NCBI GenBank assembly: GCA_003254905.1
Contig: QANU01003491.1
Location: 1-64,000 of the forward strand
Origin: Nissolia schottii
Taxonomy: Eukaryota; Streptophyta; Magnoliopsida; Fabales; Fabaceae
Direction: 5' to 3'
Length of the DNA stretch: 64,000 bases
Part shown: piece by piece, positions 12,393 to 22,209 of the stretch
Layout: every line of letters starts with the position of its first letter
Position numbering within the stretch: the stretch's first letter is position 1
Position numbers and translations under genes: made by a program
Notes under the pieces: generated by a model
The model's database searches: none
The model's input: the letters and a program-made list of their open reading frames with translations, nothing else
What the model was told of the DNA's origin: nothing

Positions 12393-12483
12393 CACTACTA
12401 AAAATAACTAATGTAAAGAGAACTTTATCTCTAAAGTACTAGACTGAGTTAACTCAAGCTTTATCAATTCCTTTTTGCTAGTG
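12393..12483. mobile_element. Possible 91-bp CACTA-like miniature element
   Basis: Starts CACTACTAAAAATAA and ends with the complement of CACTAGCAAAAAGG. The flanking trinucleotides (GAA and TTT) do not match, so a target duplication is lacking and the call is tentative. Confidence 0.35.
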
Positions 12484-13329
12484 TTTGTGTTGTCTTGGCT
12501 TGATATATTCTGACCTTGTACCTTTTTGTTTTCATTTGTAGGTATAGTTAACAATTTAACGAAAGGGAAAAAAAATAGTTCAATAAACTTTAAATAACGA
12601 TAGTTTTGATAAATACCGGTAATTTCAATTAAAAAAATATAATACTAATTAATGAGGATCTGAATTACGCCTTCAAACCAAAGGGACTCGGGCACATGAG
12701 TGATGGTAAAAGTTTTCTAGCTGGATCACCTAGAGTTTTCGACATCGTGATCGCTGGAATTAATGTAAATTATTATTAGTGAAGTTTACATGTTGCCCAC
12801 AAGTCTTAAATTTGACTCTTCCAAAAGTAATAAGGTACACTTAACCTTTGGTTACATGTGGGGACAGGTCTCAAAACTCTACTATATTACGCTACTTGGC
12901 TAGCTAAGTAAAGGCTACCTCAACCTACACCTGCAGGAGGAGCTACCTAGCCACAAGGCCTTGAATTATTACAGGGATCATTGGAGTGATCCCAATTAAT
13001 CAACATGATTCGGTTCTCCGAGCCTAAGCCAAGCATAATTCAGGTTTGTCGGTTCAAAATGTTAATACAAAAATGAGATCTCAAGAATCATTTCTTAAAA
13101 AAACAAAAACTTAAATGGTCATGTAAAAGCGATTGACTATATATAATTTTTAGAAAAAGTTTATGTGTGTAATAAAATGGGTTCTAATGTACAGATAACA
13201 CAACGTATTATTATACGTAAAAATAGTCATAACTAACGTGCAAATCGGGAGCGATTATTTCATTAATAGTGGGTCAGGATGCATTTAAAACAATGATAAC
13301 TGTATGTTGGTACAATATTTGGTGTATAC
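12484..13329. other. Unassigned spacer
   Basis: No coding or element structure recognised. Confidence 0.45.
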
Positions 13330-14198
13330 GTAACACCAATTCAAAATATTACTTGTCCATCATTTTTATTGCCGTCACTTATACACCACATTAAATGCAC
13401 ATTTCTCTCTTCTATCCCTCCCTCGCTCACACTCTTCTTCTTCTCACTCTCCCTTCTATTTTTTTCTTCCTCTTTCCCTCTCACTCTCACATTTTTTTTT
13501 GTCGATTTTTTCATTTATCATAGACTTTTTTTCTTCACTTTTTCAATTTTTTGTTTGTCTTTCTTCATTTGTCATATACGCTATCTTGATATAACCGTTT
13601 CTTTAATTTTTTTTCGTTTTTTCTTTTTTGCAAGACGTTATGGATTTTAGAGTTTTCATTTTCGTTTCCGTCCTTTTTTTTTGTTTTTGATTATTCATAA
13701 GTTTGTACATATGTGAAGAAAAATTTGTGCATTATTGTACAAAAGTTTGTGTAAACGAACACCACAATTTTCTTCTTTGTATTCATTTTTGTTTTCGTTT
13801 CTGTCATATTTTTTGTTTATGATTTTTCAAAAGTTTGTGCATGTGTGTAAAAAAATTTGTACATGTGAGTACCAAAATTTTTGTATTCTTCGTTTTCATT
13901 TTATTTTTGTCGTTTTATTCTTTTTTTTTTCTACTTGTTGAAAAGTTTGTGCACGTTATTTAAAAAATTTAAGCATTTGCTTTAAAATGTTTGTGTATGA
14001 TAGCGAGTAAGCCCACACGCTTAGAGTGCAAGTGGGAAGTAGGAGAGAGAATAATGCATTGCACAACCGATTTGATTCGATTCTATATTTAAAAAGTTTG
14101 TCCATATGTGTCTAAAAATTTGTGAACTCAGTATCGTGGTATATACCATTCAGACGTCATACAATAGTGTATACAGTGACTGCAACAACAGTGTACCC
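13330..14198 (-). repeat. GGTACAC dispersed repeat, copy 2
   Basis: On the minus strand it starts GGGTACACTGTTGTTGCAG (14198 leftwards) and carries repeated units of ACAAACTTTT plus GACAGAAACGAAAAC, then a purine-rich tract (pyrimidine-rich on plus, 13400-13500). It is the longest of three copies. Frames at 13369-13650 and 13735-13941 are low-complexity Phe/Ser/Leu translations of the pyrimidine strand and not genes. The inner boundary near 13330 is approximate. Confidence 0.6.
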
Positions 14199-14944
14199 AT
14201 AGTAGTATTCCTGATATAGTTTTATATCTTACCAAAGGTTCTATATATATCCAAGTATACAACATAAACTCTACTTCACAAAGAATCAAATTCCCACCCA
14301 TATATATATACGGGATCTTGATTGAGGATGATTGAGATGAAAAATTAAGTAATTTGAAGGCGTGGGACTTGAAACATGGGTCTCGGACCACTTTCTGTTG
14401 CTACTTAAGGAATATATAGATGTTTGGTTCTCTCATCTTGATTTTTTTTAAAGTGGTAAAGGACTAAAGGAGAAAAATTGGGGAAATTGCCTATTTATGA
14501 GATACTTAGAGAGTTCAGAGTATCAATCATAAATTGATCAAAAATTAGAGACGAGTAAACACAACTTGGCGATCGTGTGTGAAGATTCATGGGTCGATCA
14601 TGCTTTGAATAGATAAAGTTATGCTAAGAGATTAGGTAATAATTCTAAGAAAAGATAATTGCTTAACCTTAAAAAAGGTTAGTAATTAGGTAAGGAACCT
14701 CACCGTTAATTAAATGAGTTAATAATTAAATAACTAAAACTTGATTAACAGAGTTGCGTAGGTCAAGTCAAGTTCTCTAAACTTTTCTCCTATTTGAACC
14801 AATTTTATTCTAAATTTAGTTTTTTTTATTAATTTTTTGCACTTTAATTGACATGCATATTACGTTTATCCATATTTATGAGCTTCCATGGGGATAATGT
14901 CCTTACATGCGATCACAACCAAATTTGGGTCGTGACAAAGTGTT
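14199..14944. other. Unassigned DNA ending at an LTR-like edge
   Basis: Nothing coding recognised. Near 14920-14936 the minus strand reads TGTCACGACCCAAATTTGG, which resembles the 5' end of a gypsy LTR, but no partner end was found. Confidence 0.35.
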
Positions 14945-14959
14945 ATAAAAATATTTAAT

Positions 14960-15824
14960 ATTTTCTTAACTGGTCTGGTTTCTTGGCCGAACAGATCCTT
15001 GACGGGAGGCTGCTTGCAAATTGGGACAGTCCCTTCTCATGTGGTCTTCTCTTCTACACTCGTAACAACTCGAAGTACTGAGCTAACAAGGGCCAGGGTG
15101 GCGCTTCCCACAGGCCGGACAAATGGGAAAAAAGGGTGTCTGTATTGAGGACTGCGCCCCTGATTGTTGACTTCTTCTGTTCTGAGTTGTGGTGGCTGGA
15201 CGGACTGGGCTAGGCTCTGAGAAAGCATCCCACTTGGGAAAACTCTGATGGGGGCCTTGCTGGCTTAGGCCCTTCCCTATGCTTGCATTCATGAAGGCTC
15301 CTTGTTGTTTGGCCATCTTTACTTCATTGGAGGCCCTCTGAGCCATCAAGCTGGTCTCAATTCGGATGGCAGCGTTCACTATCTCTAGGTAGGATGACCT
15401 ATCCACATGAGTGGACAAACCCACTTGGTACTGGGTGGGGAGGTCACCTACAAAGCGTTGGACTTTCTCTTGGTCCGTCATCATAAGCTGGTCAGAGGCT
15501 TGGCAAAGGTAGTTGAAACGCTCATCATAATCCACCAACCATCATCCCTGGAATAAGCTTTAACTGCAGGAACTCATCCACCAAATAGTCCATGATATTG
15601 GTGGGGAAGAACCTTTCAAGGAGCTCGACGGAAAACTCTTCCCATGAGAGGGGAGGTTCACCCTTACCCTTGTTCTTCTTTAATCCACTATACCACCATG
15701 CTGCGTGGCCAGTCACCTTGTATCCTGCCAGTTCCACTTCCTTGGAGGAAGAGACATGGAACATCTTTGCCAGTTGTTCAATCTGGAAAAGGAATTCTAG
15801 AGGGTTCTCCATTGAGGCGTTGCT
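14960..15824 (-). pseudogene. Gypsy family B gag, central and C-terminal part (fossil)
   Basis: Encodes pieces of a Retrotrans_gag capsid domain: ENPLEFLFQIEQLAKMF, WWYSGLKK, WEEFSVELLERFFP, then YDERFNYLCQASD and VQRFVGDLP. The nucleocapsid region carries CPACGKRHPGPC and a CCHC knuckle of form CYECRREDHMRRDC near 15040-15065. Such Gag proteins pack the element RNA in cytoplasmic particles. The reading is broken at least once within the block, and its N-terminal part lies beyond the inserted LTR. Confidence 0.9.
15820..15824. repeat. Target-site duplication TTGCT (left)
   Basis: TTGCT directly precedes the LTR start. The identical TTGCT follows its end at 19112-19116, proving one insertion event into gag. 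Confidence 0.95.
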
Positions 15825-16329
15825 TGTAACATCCCGATTCTTTCTTGTACGAAAAACCTGTAGACGACATTGTTAATGACGGTCAAAAGCCGTTCAAAAG
15901 GGCGAGAAAGTGAGATTTGACCTCCAAACTCCTAGGAGTGGAGGTTAGGGTTAGGTCTTGTCATCTCGTGAATTTTCCGAAGCGTTCGAACGAGTTTCGG
16001 ATCGAACGGAAATTGTTTCGGATATTGGCAGACACTTGTGGAATTTCTTGACGCGATAAGAAAGTCAAAAATCCCTGGGTGAAAGCCTCTGGAATGATAA
16101 GAAAAATTAGTGGGTCGCGACGGTATGTATGGAATATTTTTCGGGCAACTGAGTATGAGATATTTTGCACAAAACGTGATCAAACGGGACCAAAACTGGC
16201 TGTGGATGGGATTGCTAACTCCATCAGGAGATATTTTCTCCAGAAAACATATAATCATAATAATAAAAACAATTAAAAATAAAGAAAAAGAAAAATATAA
16301 AGGAAAAGGAAAAAGCCACAAAACGTGGC

Positions 16330-16337
16330 TATAAATA
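16330..16337 (+). promoter_or_regulatory. LTR TATA box (TATAAATA)
   Basis: Perfect TATAAATA about 505 bp into the family A solo LTR, the expected place for the LTR core promoter. Confidence 0.7.
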
Positions 16338-16737
16338 GCCACTTCACTTTCAGAGACTTTACATCTCTTTCTTTCGTTTTCACAAACACCAGTCCCGTTC
16401 GGACACATCTCGGTTACTTTGTTGAGTCCCGAAAAAATTCTCGGAGCATGCCAGCGCGAGCTGAAAATTATCAACAGCAAAGCTATCAAATCAGAATCTT
16501 CATCGAATGTGGGTAACTCTAAGCCCACTGTCTATGTGGTTGACTTTATGACTGTGTATATGTATCTGTGTATATTTGACTGTAAAACTACTTTGTATAA
16601 ACTATAGGGAATAAGTTATGTAGGATGGTTTTTGATGATTTTGACGTTTAGGAACCATAACTGTACCAATTGGATCATTGGAAAATAAGAAAAGTTACGG
16701 TGAGAAGCCCATGGGAGAAAAGGCTCTCGGGCGCCAA

Positions 16738-16925
16738 TTTTACACTATTTCATTCAATTAAATTCCCAAGGGATTCGAATGAAAGAATTTTGGATTTCAA
16801 TCGAATGAATGAAGATTTCAGTCGAATGAAAGCCTGAGAAGGATTTTAATCGATTGAATTCCTTGATCAATCGATTGAAAGAGTCATTCAAATGCACAAC
16901 CCTAATCATTCGAATGCTCACTGAA
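16738..16925 (+). repeat. Cluster of TTCGAATGA / TCGATTGAA motifs in LTR
   Basis: About nine half-palindromes and palindromes of the types ATTCGAATGA, CAATCGAATGA and AATCGATTGAA lie in under 200 bp, downstream of the TATA box. The same motif class recurs in LTRs of other families (see findings). Confidence 0.75.
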
Positions 16926-17684
16926 AAACTTGGGTTTTAATTATGTTATGGGATCCATCAGGCACAGCTATGCGTACCCTAAACCATGAGAGCATACATC
17001 ATGAGGAAACAGCTGGCGTAGGGTTTAGGGCGACCGTAGATAACTAGAAGTCCCCACTTAAAGTCCAATAAGATCATAATTGAACCCTAGAGAAAAAAGA
17101 CGAGTTAGAGAGGTTCCGACCCTAGTTGTTGCAGAAGACCTTAGTTAAACAGTATAGTTATATAACTAGCAAGTTCCCCTATTCACTTGGCACGTCTTAC
17201 AGACCTACTCCTCACCAATTCGGCAAGCTGGGTTGGTCATGAGCAACGCAGGTAGATAGACCTGATTACGATAGTAACGGGCCAAGGCCCGAGATTATGA
17301 GAACAGGCCAAGGCCTTACTATACAGAGAACGGGCCAAGGCCTGAAGAAAGAAAGAAAAAAGGGGGACCCCAGTCAAAGTAAGCAGTAAGATAGAACGTG
17401 GTCGAGTCCAGGGGCTGACCCACGCGTCCACATCTGATCAGTCCAAGGTCTGATCCTTTGCCATTCTTGTCAAGGGGGTGGTTGTACCTGTCGCGTTCGA
17501 TGTCTTCCTCCTATGAGCTTTACGTGGTTAGCTACCACACTGGTCAAGAGCGTGGCCGGGTCGGCACGATAGGGACAAGAAAAAGGTTGTAACCCAGGCC
17601 ACAATTACAAATGTGCAAAGGTCTAAGAAGGACGTAGCCACAGGGCGCGTAAGAGATCCCCAGATTTTCCCCCATGCACTATAA

Positions 17685-17687
<3 letters not shown>

Positions 17688-17728
<41 letters not shown>
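17688..17728. repeat. (AT)n microsatellite
   Basis: About 20 AT dinucleotides inside the solo LTR. Confidence 0.95.
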
Positions 17729-17730
<2 letters not shown>

Positions 17731-18110
17731 ACATGTATGAATGAATAAATGAATATATGTATGTATGCCTGCATGTACGTACATATGTATCTATATATGT
17801 TTATGCATTATGTATCGTCAAGGGAACGTCCCGAGACGACTATTATGTTCCTAGTAGTAATGTAAAGTTAAAAAGCACGAAGCCTAGTTAATGACAAGAT
17901 TAGTGTCCCGATCACCTAGTAACTTAGACAAAGCTGTCCAGGACGTAGGTTAAAGATAGTAATCAGTAGGGGGCTAGCATGCATGACACTTAGAGGTTTC
18001 CTGAGTGGCCTGGACTCTACCCAAGAAATGAACCGTAGAGACCACGTAGAGTTTTCACTAAGAATGAAGTCATTCTTACCCCCACTCGTATATGAGTCCA
18101 GATCAGCTAA

Positions 18111-18599
18111 ATGTCATCTCCGCCAGCAAAGGACGTTTGGCTATTCACTCGCACATGTCAGCATAACTTCTGCACGAACACTCTGATAGAGACTTTCATG
18201 TTCGCTCCCGCTAACTTACTTTCAGAGCCGCAGCCACAACTCGTGCAGCCTCCCCAGTTACCCCTAGGACTCGGATCCTCGCCGCAACGTCCTATCTCGG
18301 TGGGCGAGCGTCCAGGAGCCAGCAACTACGACCCAATCCATCTCAATGGTGAGAATGAGGTTCCTCCTTCCGAGCTAGAGCCAGAGCCCAACGCTGACCC
18401 CGTAGTGGACCTGGGATTGTCCACTCCTCCAGCTCAAGGACGCGGTCGCCGGACCACAGCGAGAAAGAAGGTGACTCCCACCTTGCCGTGTAGATACGCC
18501 CACCGGGACTTCATGGCGGTGACAGCCCTGTCCAGCGACGACGAGCCCACAGGTGAGGAGGATCTAGCAGAGAGGAGGGAGGAGGATTTCGACGAGTAA
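18111..18599 (+). other. 162-codon open frame inside LTR
   Basis: An uninterrupted frame in the 3' half of the family A solo LTR. The first part is Pro/Gln-rich (QPQPQLVQPPQLP-like composition), then there is a basic patch GRGRRTTARKK and an acidic tail SSDDEPTGEEDLAERREEDF. The stretch is more GC-rich than its surroundings. No family recognised. The frame lies just past the place where other A LTRs carry a short acidic frame. It could be LTR-borne, a captured host fragment or chance in GC-rich DNA. Confidence 0.35.
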
Positions 18600-19111
18600 G
18601 CAGTGGCGAGGAGGTACGCTTGATGCATGACCCCTGGTAGAGGGAGTGTTAGTAGGTTTGTACCGTACACGCAATGTGTAGCTACCATCCGTGTACGTAG
18701 GTTATATAGACGATTATGTATATATTAGGTTAGTTTGTATGTATAAACTGGTATGTCTATTGGTAACTGCTAGCTATTATTAGTAAGAACTGTACTTTTG
18801 GACTATGTATATGTGTATGTATGTGACTTTTCGAGCCCTTATGTGTACTCCTTCAAATGGTTATTACGTGGCAGGTATGTACCCGTACTCCCTTATTCTA
18901 TTGTTATGCCATTAAGCGAGTTATTATTCATATGGCTCTCTATTTTCTAGCACCAGTAATTGCGAAAGGAGTTTCAAAATGGCTCATATTTTTGGTAAAC
19001 CCTAGTTTGGAAAGATAACTTAGAACAGTAGTAGTTCACACCACCAGAAGATCACCACCTAGTCTGGAGGGCTTATGACTTAAGCATAGGCCAACTAGCT
19101 AGGGTGTTTCA

Positions 19112-19490
19112 TTGCTGCCAAACGTCGGAGGACGCATGTTCCAGAAACGGCCTAAGATTGCATCATCATAAGTAGTAAGTGGGTCATGCATTAAACTGGG
19201 CTACATTTTCTACAACTTGGGCCATGTGGGTCACGACCTTTTCTAGGCTGGTCAAACAGGTGTTGTCGCCCGAGGTGGCACTGATAAGAGGTCTCTTGCA
19301 TGTCATGATACCCTGAAGGTGTAACCAAGAGTTTGTTAAGAATGAATACGTAAAAAGACACTGACTCTAGACTGATGACTGACTGTTCTAAAGGTTTCAA
19401 GTACCATTGCATACCGTACAAATGGACAAGCTTCCATTCTTACAGTTGTGGTGATACTTGAAGTCCCTATGCTCCAGATAATTAAGGGAA
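19112..19490 (-). pseudogene. Gypsy family B gag, N-terminal part and leader (fossil)
   Basis: Minus-strand sequence between the inserted LTR and the PBS encodes patches such as SLEKVVTHMAQVVENVAQF, the coiled N-terminal segment typical of this gag type. Its inner edge (PPTFGSN-like) abuts the solo LTR. Broken. Confidence 0.75.
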
Positions 19491-19497
19491 ACCTATG

Positions 19498-19509
19498 GCT
19501 CTAATACCA
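19498..19509 (-). other. Primer-binding site of family B
   Basis: The minus strand reads TGGTATTAGAGC, one mismatch from the initiator-Met tRNA PBS TGGTATCAGAGC. It lies three bases from the LTR 3' end (TTGACA, 19513). Confidence 0.85.
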
Positions 19510-19512
19510 CTT

Positions 19513-20755
19513 TGTCAAGCCTTAACTTAGGACATGATTGCACATAGGGTTACTGCTCTTCAGAAGCTCTGATGTGGCATACATGCATGAAAGGCTTATA
19601 AAATAAATAACTTTATTCCATAATAGCTAACTATATACAATATTTGTTTTCATATAACTGGTTCAAATTCAAAATATTGAGTTACATAGTATATGATATC
19701 ATAGCTGAAAATAAAATATTGAAATACTAAATGAGGGATCTTTCCCTAGACATCTAGAGCATATCTAACATGACTCTAGTAGACCCTACTGCGAAGCAGA
19801 GCTTACCACTGACACCGAATCCTCTCTTCTACTAGACGAGGGGGACATTCTCATTGTCCTCTACTGTATCTGAAAATGATATTTACAGAAGGGTGAGTTT
19901 GTCATCTTAGTGGTGCGTACCTTGGTAGCACACAAATAAGATATACTGCATAATAATCTTGGCATGTACTTATATTGAATAAATATAACACAAAAGCTGA
20001 AATAAATCTGAGTAAACTGCTGTGAAGTAAAACTAAATGAACTGCTGAAAAGTAAATCTAATCTATCTGCAGTGTGTGCCTGCCTCCCTAGCAGAGGGGC
20101 GTGAGGAGAGATGTCTCTCGATCTTCGATTTAAGGGAACCTCAGCTTGACCTTGGTTCGCCAAGATAAATCCTAGTAGTTTTGGTATGCTCAACTCGAAT
20201 ACTTGTGGGGGTACGCATACCCTAACCTGAGGAGCCTGACGCTCATATATTCTGGAGGGGAACATATGCCATAATCTTAGGAACCTGACGCTCATAGCTA
20301 TCTACTACTGAGTCTGATCTATTTGGTCGTTGACCTCGTACTATTCTAGGTCATCTATCCTAAGATCTACTGTTTGTAAAGTCTTTTAGGTGACCTTGCT
20401 TGGTTACCCAAGTTGTTAGGATCTAAGTCTACCAATTATGACAAGGGTATCCTAGTTAGTTTAGTTTTATTTATTTGTCCAGGATCAAGGACTGAGGTCC
20501 TATACTTAGGGGAGGATTTCCAGGTAAGAGAGGTGTGCCACAATGGATAACTTAACTACCAAGTCTTGCCTTACCAAAACGTGCCCTTAGTTAGGGTCCA
20601 TTCCTTAACCGGAGACTTTATTAAGGTTTGTTATGTAATCCTAAAAAAATAGTTCTAAGGGATATCATACCTATAGTCTTATGTCTCTGCCTTGCCATAG
20701 CATAAACGTATCATAATGTAACATATCAGTAAGCATGGCAACTGTCAACTACTAA

Positions 20756-20799
<44 letters not shown>

Positions 20800-21159
20800 A
20801 TGTTATAATGCACAACTAACTCTATTGACAGACTACTAAAGTGGAACCATTGACGCGTCGGGACCTCCACTCACCTGGAATAACGTGGAACTGAGGAGTG
20901 CCTGCGAGTTCCAAGCGGTGTAGTGTTGGCACCTATAAAGGCCAACATAAACCAGACCATCAAAAAGCCATAAGGAAAACATAATTGTAGGCTCTATGGT
21001 AGCGATCTGGCATCACTACGACGATCCAACATCACCACAGCGACCGTGGACCGCTACAGGAATGCCACTACAAAAGTAGCAGCGCCGCGACTTACTACCC
21101 TAAGATATCCTTAAAAGGACTGGCTACCTACCCTAGGTGAAGACATTGCGTCTTTCACA
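19513..21159 (-). mobile_element. Family B LTR, copy 1 (5' end lost)
   Basis: Minus-strand LTR ending next to the PBS. The block 20830-21130 (GACCTCCACTCACCTGG, CCAAGCGGTGTAGTGTTGGC) is shared with the copies at 24300-25014 and, inverted, 48804-49583. Comparison with the 48804 copy shows that the first ~290 bp, with the TATA box, are missing here, and copia DNA follows. A long AT microsatellite interrupts it at 20757-20797. Confidence 0.8.
20757..20797. repeat. (AT)n microsatellite
   Basis: About 20 AT units within the family B LTR. Confidence 0.95.
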
Positions 21160-21174
21160 AAGAGAGAAAAGAAA

Positions 21175-22149
21175 CTAAATTATTTGGAACCCATACCAAA
21201 TTATTTCTCTATAATAGCACAAATGAGAAATATGTCCTAATTTTCCACAATAATTGCACACAATAGATTTTGATGATGATTTGATACTATTATAACATTC
21301 TAAGCCATATTTGTTGCAAGACATGCTTGATTTTTCACATTTAGAAATATTTGTCTTCTCTTCATTATCAATGGATAATAGACATGTAGTCTCTTCTTTT
21401 TTCTCAATTTTAGAAGACAATCCCTCAACTTGATTTTCAAGATCAATGCAATTTTCAAACATAGTTAAGGTTTCATATTTCAAGGTTATCTCCTCATCAA
21501 GAAAAGAATATTTACTTTTCAATGATTCAATTTGATTTTCAATAAAGGAAATATTTTCTAAGCAAATCAAGCTCTTATTTCTATATAGCAACAAATCATC
21601 AAGCAAATCATCATATGCATATTTAATATTATCATAGGAAGGACAATGGTCAATTTTTGCATTATTTACCTCAAAGTCCTTTGAATCAACACTTTCCTCA
21701 ATTGACTCCTCTTGATAATCATCTTTATCATTATGCTCATCCAAGAAGGCTTCAAGAGGATGTCTTTTTGGGTCTTCCTCTTCTTGCTCTCTAATTTCAA
21801 ATTTGTAATAAACATTGTCATAACAATAAAGAGCATTAAGAGTTTCCCAAATACTTTTGGCACTAGAGCAATGTCTAACCTTATCATAGATATTTTCACA
21901 TAGACTATTTCTTAAGATTTACATTGCTCTAATGTCTAAGGAAAATTGTTTCTTATCATAGGCATTCATTTTATGTAGGGGTTTGGAAGTATATCCATCA
22001 AGCATGATATCCCACATATCAATATCTATTGCCTCTATATAGATATTTATTTTTGATTTCCATATCACAAAATATTCACCATCAAAGAATGGTGGTTTAA
22101 TAGATTCATACCAATCCATTTCTAAACACTTAATAAGGTTACCAAACAA
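21175..22149 (-). pseudogene. Copia family C gag (fossil)
   Basis: The N-terminal piece contains KPPFFDGEYFVIWKSKI and EAIDIDMWDI, the hallmark entry of plant copia Gag (PPxFxGxNYxxWK and LxxxDxxLWDxI). The middle is a charged, coiled-coil-like stretch. The end (21230-21290) has a CCHC zinc knuckle CNYCGKLGHISHLC. Gag binds the element RNA in virus-like particles. Pieces lie in different frames, so it is broken; the C-terminus is cut by the junction at 21161. Confidence 0.9.
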
Positions 22150-22195
22150 TTAAGACCTTTAACTCTAAGTGGTTAAGCTTTTTCCAGAGCACGAA

Positions 22196-22207
22196 GCTCT
22201 GATACCA
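22196..22207 (-). other. Primer-binding site of copia family C
   Basis: The minus strand reads TGGTATCAGAGC, a perfect match to the initiator-Met tRNA PBS, two bases from the LTR terminus ACCAACA. Confidence 0.95.
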
Positions 22208-22209
22208 CT

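Larger units (their letters stand above)
15825..19111 (+). mobile_element. Solo LTR, gypsy family A (3287 bp)
   Basis: Begins TGTAACATCCCGATTC and ends CTAGGGTGTTTCA, flanked by exact 5-bp TTGCT duplications, with no internal region: a solo LTR. A TATAAATA box lies at 16330-16337. About 400 bp downstream is a block of ATTCGAATGA/CGATTGAA-type motifs (16738-16925). A GGCCAAGGCC minisatellite lies at 17280-17345, an AT microsatellite at 17688-17728, and an unusually long frame at 18111-18599. It matches the LTRs at 49584, 55727 and 60953 in its ends and in TAGCTAGGGTGTTT-type 3' sequence. Solo LTRs form by recombination between the two LTRs of a full element. Confidence 0.95.
14945..21159 (-). 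mobile_element. Ty3/gypsy family B, 5' part (LTR, PBS, gag), interrupted
   Basis: Minus-strand order from the right: an LTR (19513-21159, its own 5' end cut off), a primer-binding site, then gag in two blocks separated by a plus-strand family A solo LTR at 15825-19111. The element stops within or just after gag near 14945. pol is not present. It is a truncated fossil with at least one further break in gag. Confidence 0.85.

Noticed and set aside
13369-13941. Plus-strand frames of 93 and 68 codons
   Set aside because: Phe/Leu/Ser low-complexity translation of pyrimidine-rich repeat DNA; no start context or family similarity.
14915-14940. LTR start TGTCACGACCC on the minus strand
   Set aside because: No matching end, TATA box or target duplication found, so not listed as an element.
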